From positions 33,246,487 through 33,310,486 of the forward strand of contig NC_092801.1 of NCBI RefSeq assembly GCF_918797505.1: DNA of 64,000 bases, read 5' to 3'. Source of the DNA: Bemisia tabaci. Taxonomy: Eukaryota > Arthropoda > Insecta > Hemiptera > Aleyrodidae. Made by a program: the position numbers and the translations under genes. Below, in pieces: positions 24,003 through 36,168 of this stretch. The notes below the pieces were generated by a model that saw only the letters and a program-made list of their open reading frames with translations, was not told the DNA's origin and ran no database searches. Positions within the stretch are counted from its first letter, which is position 1; each line of letters begins with the position of its first letter.

Positions 24003-27000
24003 CTATCTGCGATCTTTCAGAATGTCGAGGTTTGAAGAAATTGTTGTTCAGTCTAAGAACTTTGGTGCCAGCGTACGCTGCTCCAAAAATAGAGTCTGTT
24101 TTCCGTTACTGACTCTCTACGTTTATGCATCTGTAGATGATCGAGGTTTGGTGTCCCAGGCTGAAAAGTCAAATTTTGAAGCACTCTTGCTGTAAAATCT
24201 ATCTAGTTAGGGCAATTTTTATGAATTAAGAGTATATGCAGCCTCTCAAGAGAAGGAACCTTACCTTCACTTTACTAATGAGAAAAATCCGTCTATTTTG
24301 CCATAAGAAAGAGAAATGTCTTCGTTTTCAGTATATTTCTCAAACAGGGCCCGAATTTTGTTGGCTATGGTCGTCTGCAAGTTAAACTTGACTACAAGTT
24401 GGGGAAATTATATTATAAACTGGAAGTTTGCGCAAGTTGAGTTTTTTATATAGCAGTCTCAAGCCATCCTTAGTTCCTTAATGGTGCAAACCATTAATGA
24501 GCAATCAAGTAACAAAGTCAACGTTCTTGCCTCATCTTGCGGTCGGCTCCAAACTTGGCAACAAAATTTTGTCTTAGAATCATTTTGTCTTTGACTGTCT
24601 GTGCGTTAGAAAATTCAAATTTGCTCTACAGTGTAATGAGAGTTTTTATTTATCAAATCTAATTGAATTCAATGTAATGGACGATCTTCAGCCAACTAGT
24701 GCAGACAATGCCAAAATATCTTGCATTTTAGTTTTAATAGCTCACAATTTTCACCTAAAATCGTGGGTAAAGTTATTTTTATACGCATGTATAATTAGCT
24801 AAACACCTAATGCTGTAAATTCATATCTAAAGTATGCTTCTACCCCCAAATCTTGATATTAAATTGTCATTGCTTTGTTTCTCATAACATGATACCCACA
24901 CCTATTGATTGACAAGCAGCATTTATTTATTTGATTCCTCACTTAATCAAACAGCCTATATCAGAAGACTCATTCTCTATCCAGAATTCTAGATTCATTA
25001 AAAGAGTTTAAAGTGTATCATAAGATTGTTTTTAGTCTCACACTTATTTCAGAGAGGAGCTGCTATTATAATTTTATGCAGCTAAAAAATTCAAGATAGA
25101 GAATCAATTTCTCTTTGAATTCTTCAAACATCGTGAAAGGTAACTATTGTCATATTGCACTTGTAAAAACCAGTGAGCTCCATCAAAACAAATTCTGTCA
25201 GTTTTGGAGAAAATATTTATGTTTGAACCAACTGAAATTTTTACGAACAAAAATATAAGTCTCAAGTATGAGTTTGGATGTAAAAGACCCATTCTTTAAA
25301 AAATCAATTAATTTCAATTACGTTTTGATGAGGGATAATTTTCTTGATCACTGGTCGCAGATCATTGCCCTCTCAAAAAACCTTTTAATTTTTAATTATT
25401 ATGCTATTTATGCCAAAAAATCTCAGTGCATTATTGAGTCAGTGTTCATATATTAGATATTATAAGGCTATGTATTTTGCGAAGTCACTTTGACCTGCAT
25501 CGTTTTGACAAATTTAAAAAGATTAATTTGTTCTCAAAGAGAATGATCTTTGTTAAATTCTAACTAGTTATAAAAGACTGCATTTAAAGTAGAAAAATAA
25601 GACTTTTTAAATAAGTCTCAGTAAACTCTGTAGGGAAAATCTGTTCATAAAGTAAAAGATTTGAGATGAATGTATGAAAAAAAATGATTGAAGTTGGTTA
25701 CCTAATTGAACTGCTAAGAAATTCTCTATTTAGAAAATGGGTTCATTTACCATTTGAAGGGGTTGAGATACATTGGAATCATGTATTGGAAAAACCTCAT
25801 GCATTCAAAAGTATTTAAAAAAAATATCAGTCCTCACAGATTAGTACATACATTCGAGAGTCAAGAATTTCCTGCGATTAATGATAATGGGCCTGTTGCA
25901 AACTTTTGCCAGAGGAAAAATGAGAGTTGTTACTCACAGAGAGTGTTTCAAGAATCATGATGAGCGCATCGGCAAAGTCTCTAATGCACTCCTTACTTCA
26001 CAATTTGCATAAGAAATTTCCGTTTTTTCGAGCTTCCCGCTTCAAAAACGATACCATGGCACAGGTGAACATTTCGTTTGAAGAGGCATTCCATCCAACC
26101 CTTGCTTGCAAGGACACTACGCAATATTCATCATAGCCGTCGCCAATTCGCCAACACATATGTGACGGGACAATGATTCTAACCACCTGATAACAATCGG
26201 CAAGTTTACATTCAAAAGTTGCAAAAGGCCCATTCGATCAATTGACACATACCATCTCATTATTTTTACTGTTCATAAATATTTCCATCCCGTTAATTTC
26301 TCACTCAAAATTGAAAAAAAGCAATTTAGATTATTTATTAGTACTCTCAATGAAGTTCTCAGCTTTAAAGAAAGAGAAATTCTGTGTGAAAGAGAAGATG
26401 TAAAAGTTGTTAATCATTCAGTACAACTTTTGGCAACTTTTGCGATAAGAGTTTCAGCCATTAGAAGTGTACATTTGTTCCTAATCTAAGCCCAATACAT
26501 TATAGTTTGTTTCAAATAACTTCCACTTTAAATTTGTATTTACTTCTCCTTCTTGAATAAATTTTTTGTTAAATTTTTTTTGTATACTTTTGTATATTTG
26601 TTCCTCAAGGCGAATAGCTACCTTAATGTTTATTCTCTCTTCCTTACTGGTATGAAAACTACAGTAGTGGGGCAAATTCTCGAGTACTAGATTTCAAATT
26701 CTGTAGGAATAAGATAAACTTTCGCGGATAAGTTGCAAGACCAATCAACACAGATCAGTAATTTTTTTATATTCATTTAATCAAACAAATTTTATTTTAA
26801 ATTATCATGGTATAACTTACGAGAAAAATGTGGGTCTAAAATCTTCTCTTTTCCTTTGATGGAATCAAGGTTACTTAGAATACTGTATCAGACTCAGGAA
26901 TCTTAAGAAACTAGCAGTAAGGGCTTACAAAGTAAATCATTCACATTTTTACAAACAACACTAACTTTATTCACTGAGAAATCACACAATAAAATTCTAA

Positions 27001-27456
27001 TTTAAAAAATGTTGGAGTGATCATGACTCAATGGTTTGAAAAACTTAGTTACAGTGATATTTAACTACGAATAAATCAGACTTATCAAATTGAAACCATT
27101 GATAAAGAAACAAAAATTCAACTTAATTATTTTGGTAAAACAAACAGCTCATTCAATGTAAAATCGAAGGCACAATATTAAAATTATTTTTAAAACTTTG
27201 ATCAAGGAAACTTTTAAAATAAAAAATGAGGAGTTAATTATCTCAACTCTTAAGAATAACTAGGCAACAATAATAAAATGACATTTTTGAATCTCCTCAT
27301 CATGAAACCTCTTAATTTTCTCCAAATTAACAATGCAGGTACATACTTTGAATTTACAGAGTGTTTTAAATCAGAAGATGGAAATTTGATTGATCGATTC
27401 TGTAGACTGAAATGAGACATGTATGACATGTATTTTTGAGCCATTTTGAGGTGTAA
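24003..27456. other. AT-rich stretch downstream of YPEL5, no gene recognised
   Basis: About 3.4 kb, probably including the YPEL5 3' UTR at its left. Only short frames broken by stops. The sub-region 25920-26220 is visibly less AT-rich and carries overlapping 62-69-codon frames on both strands, but neither is recognisable nor has convincing splice context. Confidence 0.45.
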
Positions 27457-27458
27457 TA

Positions 27459-28441
27459 CGAGGGTCATCCAAAAAGTAAGGTTCCCTACCTTGTATCTTC
27501 CGAACGAAAAGAGATAAATCAAATCGGTAAAAAAGACATTATTAGGCATACTCTAAGCTTTCAAACAAGCTCAAGTTTTTGAAAATCGGTTGAAGGGTTT
27601 CCGAGAAAACTTAATTTTACTGAGACAACCTCCTGTCGCCGCGTGCCCACCTCCGGGGTCAGGATGCGCGGAAAGTCGATTATCTCAGACTCGGGTTATC
27701 GCCTCTAAACATCAAATCAAAAAGGACTTTGAAAGTTTTCATTGAGTAGACTGTACCTTACTTTTTAACGTAGTCTCCGCATCTTTTTTGACATTTCTGT
27801 TATCATTACAGTAGCTTTTTGACGCCTTCCGCGTAGAAGCTCTCGTCTTGGCTACGAAACCAGTCATTGACAGCGAGCTGCACCTCTTAATCAGCTAGAA
27901 ATCGCTTTCTACCGTGGAAGTTTCAGCTCGGGAACAGAGAAGTCACCTGAGGCTAAATTGGAAAATTTCGGAGGATTGGGGGAAAATTTCCCACACAAAG
28001 CAACTGATTTGTATGTGCAGATCGCTGTCAATGACTGGTTTCGTAGCCAAGACGAGAGCGCTTCTACGCGGAAGGCGTCAAAAAGCTACTGTAATGATAC
28101 CAGAAATGTCAAAAAAGATGCGGAGACTACGTTAAAAAGTAAGGTAAAGTCTACTCAATGAAAACTTTCAAAGTCCTTTTTGATTTGATGTCTGGAGGCG
28201 ATAACCCGAGTCTGAGATAATCGACTTTCCGCGCTTCCTGACCCCGGAGGTGGGCACGCGGCGACAGGAGGTTGTCTCAGTAAAATTAAGTTTTCTCGGA
28301 GACCCTTCAACCGATTTTCAAAAACTTGAGCTTGTTTGAAAGCTTAGAGTATACCTAATAATGCCTTTTTTACCGATTTGATTTATCTCTTTTCGTTCGA
28401 AAGATACAAGGTAGGGAACCTTACTTTTTGGATGACCCTCG
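27459..28441. mobile_element. Mariner-derived palindromic element with TA target duplication
   Basis: CGAGGGTCATCCAAAAAGTA at the left and its complement TACTTTTTGGATGACCCTCG at the right, each bordered by TA (27457-27458, 28442-28443). Both arms contain an inverted copy of the same fragment. It reads (27980-28130 plus; 27770-27900 minus) like the C-terminal end of a mariner transposase: VNDWFRSQDES followed by a frame-disrupted YAEGVKKL-like segment. The catalytic DDD part is missing, so the element is non-autonomous. Such head-to-head structures arise when two truncated copies join. Confidence 0.8.
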
Positions 28442-28443
28442 TA

Positions 28444-29337
28444 TCTATAAAGAAATTCATTCTTATAATTACAGCTGCTTTTACTGACAAAGTTACATGA
28501 AATTTGGGACCGGAAGATATTTTTAAGCACTCTGTATTTTTCTGCAGACAAAGAAGAAAAAACTAAAAAGATGAGGAAGGGGGGCTAGGTCCCCCTAAAA
28601 ATAAAACTCCCCTTGAAATGGCTCAAATGAAAAGATGACATTGAACAAAATAGTCTTGTTACGATCTAAAGAATCAGTCCCTAAAGTTTCCGCCATTCAG
28701 TTTAAGACACCCTGTATACATGGCATCTTCAGAGTGCATAGAAGCAATGCAAACCTATCAATAATATTGAAATTTATTACACAAAGATTTACATTAAAAA
28801 TTACAAATACTTAAAATTCCAAGAATCACGTAGGTAACTTATTTAGCAGCTTTCACTCATCAGCACTCAATAAACTTTCTTCGCAATGTTTCAATTGCCT
28901 CATATAAATTCAAATTCACAAATCAAACTCTGCGTATAGTGATAATATTACAGTATGATGAAATAACGGAGGTGAAAAAATTAGAAACGTGTAAAACAAC
29001 AAGAAAATAACATTAAACCTCACGGAAGATAGGTGCAGACCGAGTTCCCGAAAGCACAACCAAGTACATTGACATGTTCATAACATCACCTATTTGAGAA
29101 GAGGGCCCAATTGTAAATTTTTAATTACAGAAATAAGGCAAAAAAGTTAGTTTCATTCTGCAAAACTCGGTCCAATTATTGAAGATAGCCACAATACAGC
29201 GTCTGCCTCACGAAGGAAGAACGGCCCCTGTGCCGTTCCAAAATTTCTACGGACTTTTAATTTTTTGATTCAAGGACCGTCCTACTAATTTGTTTGAAAA
29301 TTCTGGTGTCTTTCCTTACGCGTATTCGAAGAAATCA
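28444..29337. other. Intergenic stretch, nothing recognised
   Basis: About 0.9 kb of AT-rich DNA between two large palindromes. No open frame or repeat of the families named here. Confidence 0.45.
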
Positions 29338-30996
29338 CTGAAAAGAGCCATGCACAAATTCGCCCGTTTTTGGGCCCTCGAAATTGGGGTCGGTGTGAGG
29401 TTTTTTTTCATCTATAGGGTGACCCTTTACACATAATAAAATTTCAGATTGAGTATACGCACCGTTTTTGAGATATGGGGGGGGGGGCAAAGTCCCCGAT
29501 TTTTACTCATATTTGCAGGTATTTTATAGTCGAACTTCGGCTGCTACAAGGTACCGGATGTAGATATTGAAGCGCGGTTTGCGGTGATTTGTCAAGCTAT
29601 TTCTGGATTATTTTTTCACATCTTTTACAAACCCGCAAATGGTTTTTCGGGGGGGGGGGGGGGGGAGCTTTATTCATATTATCATGACCGTTCGTATACG
29701 TCTTACTGGCATTAATTGCTTCGTTCTCGACTCCTCTCCACGCCGTAATCATGATGGTATTTTCTGTTAGGAATCTTTCTTCTTCTTTATATTTGACCAA
29801 TTCTAATGTTGTCTCCCCCTTTCTCCCTTTTTAACCTCCCCCCCCCCCCAATTCTAAACACTCCCTCTCAAGTGTATATTCCTGTGCGGCAGATATGAAG
29901 GTGTTATTTGTGGGGAATTATTTTCTGTCTTTATGGTTGATAAACTTTGACCCCACCTATTTCCTCCTTCCCCCCTTTACCCCTGTTTCACCCCCCCCCC
30001 AATTTCCACCGTACCTTACTCGAAGTTGTCTGCTCCCTCCGCAGCAGAAATGAGGATGTTTCCAGCGAAGAATTTTTTACTTTTTTAAACTCAATACAAG
30101 GGAGACACCCCCCACCCTTTTTTCTCTTTCCCATCCCCCCTCACTAGTTCATATTTCCTACCTTATTCCCTCTTTCCACTGCCCCCCCCCCTCTTTTCTC
30201 TTTTTTACATGCTTGAATACTTTTTTTTGTGAGAGTATAATAGTTATCGGATAGTGTAATAGTTACCGGAAACATCCTCATTTCTGCTGCAGAGGGAGCA
30301 GACAACTTCGAGTAAGGTACGGTGGAAATGGGGGGGGGGGTGAAACAGGGGTAAAGGGGGGAAGGAGGAAATAGGTGGGGTCAAAGTTTATCAACCATAA
30401 AGACAGAAAATAATTCCCCACAAATAACACCTTCATATCTGCCGCACAGGAATATACACTTGAGAGGGAGTGTTTAGAATTGGGGGGGGGGGGAGGTTAA
30501 AAAGGGAGAAAGGGGGAGACAACATTAGAATTGGTCAAATATAAAGAAGAAGAAAGATTCCTAACAGAAAATACCATCATGATTACGGCGTGGAGAGGAG
30601 TCGAGAACGAAGCAATTAATGCCAGTAAGACGTATACGAACGGTCATGATAATATGAATAAAGCTCCCCCCCCCCCCCCGAAAAACCATTTGCGGGTTTG
30701 TAAAAGATGTGAAAAAATAATCCAGAAATAGCTTGACAAATCACCGCAAACCGCGCTTCAATATCTACATCCGGTACCTTGTAGCAGCCGAAGTTCGACT
30801 ATAAAATACCTGCAAATATGAGTAAAAATCGGGGACTTTGCCCCCCCATATTTCAAAAACGGTGCGTATACTCAATCTGAAATTTTATTATGTGTAAAGG
30901 GTCACCCTATAGATGAAAAAATACCTCACACCGACCCCAATTTCGAGGGCCCGAAAACGGGCGAATTTTAGCCCTTTTTGTGCAAGGCTCTTTCAG
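29338..30996. mobile_element. 1.66-kb near-perfect palindrome (foldback element)
   Basis: Left arm 29338-30063 and right arm 30268-30996 are inverted copies that differ mainly in homopolymer length. The spacer is 204 bp. Outer ends are CTGAAAAGAGCC and GGCTCTTTCAG. Each arm carries several poly-G/C runs and the same 66-67-codon frame (29800-29597 minus; 30531-30731 plus), beginning MVKYKEEERFLTEN and ending KRCEKIIQK. I do not recognise it as a known protein. No target duplication was identified. Confidence 0.8.
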
Positions 30997-31873
30997 GCAA
31001 ATTCATGCTACAATTTTTCAGTAAAAAATAAGATATCAGTAAAAAAACCTGAAACAGCACAATTACGATAAGTTTCTCCGTGCAGGAGACAATGATTAGT
31101 GGTAACATGATTTACAAAGAATACCTATTGTGCGTGGACACTAAAAGTAGACTACGTAAAATTCAAAAAGGAAATAGTTCAAAAAACTGACAGGAAGCTA
31201 TTGTAGAGTAACAAGATCTATCAATAGTAAAGAGTGCGTTGATTTATAGGGTGAAATACTTTAGTTCTGTACTCAGTTCCACTTTGGGACGTCCCTGGCT
31301 TCCTAAAAATTTCTGGACATGGTTGTGCCACCAAAAATATTACTGGTCAATGGCTGAGAAACCAGAAATGCCCCTACCTTTGTTTTTGTATGAGTCTTGA
31401 ATATTTTGGCCATAGACGCTTGTCTCCTCTTTAAATAATGCTGATAAAACAGTTCAGTAATCAGAATATTGCTGGTTTCACATTGGAATGAATTTCAGAA
31501 TAAACTTCTGAAGAAGAGTGTCCATAAAAACCAAAATCAAAGAATTTTGTTATACTGTGGCAATGCTGGAGTAAACTTGACGTGGATGTAAAACATTATC
31601 GTGCAGCATTTGAATTTAAGTGGTGGCTCGAAATCATTTCTAGACAAAATTAAAACTTGTAAGGGTAGGAACTTATACTGATTGTGACAATCTATTCCTT
31701 GGCTTAGAACCGCCTGAGAAAAAATATTTGGTTCCTCACAACCACTATAACAACTAAAATAAAAAAGAGAAATTCCAGGGGCTTGGCGCCTTTGGAGGAC
31801 TAACACTCTTGAAAGATACAAAGTGGCTGTGTCATGTAAGAGTTGGATAGGAATTATGGAGGTTTTAAGTTTT
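30997..31873. other. Downstream flank / probable 3' UTR of LAMP1
   Basis: No gene or repeat recognised. The part next to 31874 should hold the LAMP1 3' UTR, but I could not choose a polyadenylation site. Confidence 0.4.
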
Positions 31874-34800
31874 TCAAACACTTCTGTATCCTTGGGCTGG
31901 TGGCGTCCGTTGAGATACTAGATAGGCTACGAGAACTATAACAACAAGACCGGCCAGAGCACATCCAACAGCGATTGGAACCATATCAGGAGTGACTTCA
32001 CAGTTAGTGGCTAGAAAAAAAACAAAACAAATTATATGATTTTTGGGAATACATTTAATTTGTAAGGTCAAAAGACTTGATCTGGTTTCTTTGATGAACC
32101 TGCTGGCAATATAATAGGGTTTTTTCAAAATAAATTTATTTCTCTAGAATGTCCTCCCTTAAAGTTTACTGAGATTATTTTAACATGCCTCTCTCCCTCC
32201 GAGAAGTATTTGAAGAAAAAGAAATAATAAACTTAAGAAGAAATCCTTCACTTCTGACCAGAGCTGTGCAATTAAGGATTTTTGAATTCGATTACGATTA
32301 ACGAAATTAATCGCAATTACAATTAAAATTGGAAGAAAGGTAAATAATGATCAAATTTTTGTCATCTTGATTTTTTTGGGCTTTTTGTGACCGAAAACGA
32401 AGATCAAGTATAAGAATTCTGATAGAATTTTTCACAAGATTGCGAAAGCTGATACTTTTTCTTCCAGTATTTATTTCTCCATTTTCTGAGGGTTGACTTC
32501 TTGTCTTTTTTCTGAAAGATCCTTCCCACCTAAAAGAAAATGGACTTTTCCCAGCATCTTGGCTCTGGGAGAGGAGAGACGTAGCACAAGACAGAGAGTT
32601 AATGATAATAATATTGTAAAATTCGTAACAGAATATGTCTGCCCATCTGCCAACAACTTTTCTTCTCCTTTAACGAATCAAAGTTATAATTTGGCAAAAG
32701 TTATGATTGCATTAAGTACAAAATTAAAAAGAATTATTAAAGCATGAGTGAGTTTTCCAATTTTGTAGGAAGATATTTCAAACTACAAGTTGCTATTTGA
32801 CATCTTTCTTTCTGTTTCATCAATTTCAAAGCAAATGTTCACAGGTGATTTTTTAAAAAAAAAAATTCCCTGTTACTTCATGCAAATTTAGATGAAAATA
32901 ACAACGTTTTGGATTAAATTAAATAATTAAAATTTGTTTGAATTTCAGTAATTTGTTAACTAACAACCAAGAGTTAACTTACGACTTCCGAAGGCCAAAT
33001 TATCTGTTTCATTCCGTTTGAATGCCTCAACTTGCAACTGGGAGAAGATCACATGTGCCGAGGTGAAATTGAGATCTTTGCGATTTGTTGCATCATATGA
33101 TAGGTCATAGCTGTTGGATTTCAAACACTTGTAGGACATTCCCACATGCGAATTGAAAAAGCATGTTACGTTATTGTAGAAAGCTGGAAGAAAGACATTA
33201 TATTCATCAAGATGAATGAGATAAATTCGAAAAGTAGAGATAGAGATTGGGTAGAAAACTGTTCATTAGTATTTTTAGGTATTAATCTGCACATATACAT
33301 GTTCCTCGATGAAAAGGAAAGAAAGTAATGTCTAGTGATTAGAAACCAGGATCGATAGCAGGAATTAAGTATTAACAAAACTTCATTATCCTTCATTTAT
33401 GAATAACGTCTGCATCAAACTGCTTTAAGGCATTTTCAGTTTAGTTTAAAACTTGAGCAAAAGAATTTCGTCCACTAAAGAGAGAGCCTCTCTATTTTTG
33501 GAAGAAAGTGTACAATTTAAAGATTTTAACTAGCCTGGCACACTTCCTTTCAAAACATTTTCAAGGCTATGATCCTTCATTTGTCTTTTTGTACACTCAT
33601 TGCTGCAATTTTGCAAAAATGCGCGTCCATTAATAACATGCAAATTTTACAGCAATTTTCGAGAGAACCATGCAATTTGGACACAATGGCGCTACCATTC
33701 AAGCATCCCATTTTGTGGGATCAAAGAGTTCCTACATCTGTGAACTGTGTCTGAAGGAAAAAAGGTGTGTCTGGGTAGCTTACACAATGGTACATTTTGG
33801 TGTGTTTTTTGTGTCTTTGATGGAATCGGTAGATTCACGAGACCAGAGATGTTTGCTATTCTCCAAATATGAGATCCGCTGTCATCAGAAAATGTGAACT
33901 GAATTGATTCGTTTTTTTTCTGCCCAGTTCCATTGGATGGCCATGATAGAATGAGCGTTCCAGTTGAACAATCTCCACTGGCAATAGCTTTTTTAGGAAT
34001 TGTTATTTCACTGTCCCCAGAATCCTGGAATAAAAAAAAAAATCATTGTGAGGTTATTATCAGTGCCTACATACCTATGTCTGTTATGTCATATTGATGA
34101 TCAAAGTTCAAAACCACATACGTCCATTGCGGAGTTTTAGAATTATGGCTACTCCTTTACTTTTTAGAAGAGAAACATGCCAATTTCATAGCTTGAAATT
34201 TATGAACAATAGTCTGTCGATACCTAGAGAAGAAAAATCAAGGCAGTTTTCAAGGAATACACTGACTAGTTTCCCAGTGAAAGAAAAATGTATGACAGTA
34301 AGTCCACAACTTCGCAAACAGAGATACACGGTATTGCACTATAGCCGTTGATATTCTGATTCATAAATCCAATCATTGCAGTATTACATTAATATCAGCT
34401 GGAAGGATTTCTACTAGCACGGGACGATCCACTTAATAGATGCCAGTTTTTTTCTAGTAGCAAAGGTCATTTCAGCCAAATCTTTCGGGGCGGGGGGGGG
34501 GGGGGGGGGGAGCAATGTCCTAAGGAAACAAATGGAAAAAAGGAGGTTTCAAAGTCTGAAAACTAGGTTGACTAAAATATTCCTTCATCCCAATTTACAA
34601 TTTCTTGAGCACTCTTGCAAAATTGCAGAGGCTAGCTTCTTCTCCAATCGAAGTTTTTTTTTTTCCTTTGGTATTTGAAAAGAAGCACTTTCATAGATGA
34701 AAAATTCTAGGCAAGTTTGACTCTTAGTTAATAATCTGTCGTTACATTTTCTTTACTTCTTCTTTTTCTTTTAAAAGTAAACTTACAGTAGTACTACTGC

Positions 34801-36119
34801 TACTTCCTCTTTTCCCTATTTTTATTTCTATCGTTTTTTTAAAAATAGCATTATCTCTCATTTACTCCACGTAGGCAAAAAATTGCAATCTTGCCATCTT
34901 ACTCTTTTTGCAATATAACGTGGCACAATTTTATCTTTGGTCTTCCTTATCAGCAGGCTCTCCAATTAATGCTCTTAACTTCCTCGTTATTCATACGAGC
35001 TGTCAATTTAAGAAGATAGCAAATCTAGACCTGCAGAAAAGTGTTTTTGTCTCTGGAGGGATGGTTCAGAAAAGCTGCAGGGAGGGTCTTCTTATGTTCT
35101 CACTCATACAATCCTAACAAAAAGAGAAAAATAAGTATTGACAGATGAATAACTTGAACGAAAAAATTCTTACCTCTTCCACTTGGGGCAAAAGAAAATA
35201 TTAATTGGACAACATTTTGCAATTAGGAACTACAATTTCTGGCTCATCCATAAAAACACTTCTATGCATAGGAAAAATATTGGTGTACACATTGTTTCTG
35301 TTGTTTCTAAATTGAAAATGCAACTTCCAACTTACAAGCCTCTAGGCTAACTTGTTAGCCTTCCCGTTTTTCAGATTTAAAAACCTCTCCTTTTCAGGGA
35401 GGGGGGGGGGAGAGGCTCTCTCTCTCTTGTTCCCTAATTGAAAGAATAGAGGTGCTATGGAATGGAATGGCTCAAGTTGCCTAGAGCTTGACATTATTAA
35501 ACCATTCTGGCAACACTGCTTCAGACTGCAGTCAATTGAACTCTTATCACTATGACAATGAAAACAATTATTTGATGTTTAATCCGTCACATGATTCCCT
35601 TTATCAAATGGAAAAAGAAACACACCAAACAATTGCAGAGATAAATACCTAGGCGAGAACTGCATTGAGGTGATGGGAACTTGAGACAGTACACTCATCA
35701 AAGTGTGAAGAGGTACAAAAAGTGACTGCGTTTAAGGAAATCAATTACACATGTGCTAAATGAATAAGTAAAGAAGTGTTTCAAGGTTTTCAAAGAGCTG
35801 AGATTCGTTTTAAATATCTTAAACCTAGCCTCAGCAACCCTTCTTATTCAAAAGCAATCATTGAAACAGTGCTAGTGGCAAATAAATTCATGAAACTCAA
35901 TATTCTTTAAACTCTACCTCAATTTTTATTGTGCTTTCCATCTGATCATTCTAGATAAAAACTTTTAAACTCTGCCAAATTCATAACGTTGATATCTAAG
36001 AGTGTTAAATGACACCAATCAATCAGAAGTTACATCATTTGCAATTGAGGCGGTCGATTTGTCAGAATTTACAAATTTATTGGATTTCCATTGTGTTTTC
36101 TTTCCTTTTTTCTCTGCTT

Positions 36120-36168
<49 letters not shown>

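Noticed and set aside
25754..26186. Possible exon pair downstream of YPEL5
   Set aside because: Less AT-rich, but frames on both strands are equally open and show no domain or conserved motif.
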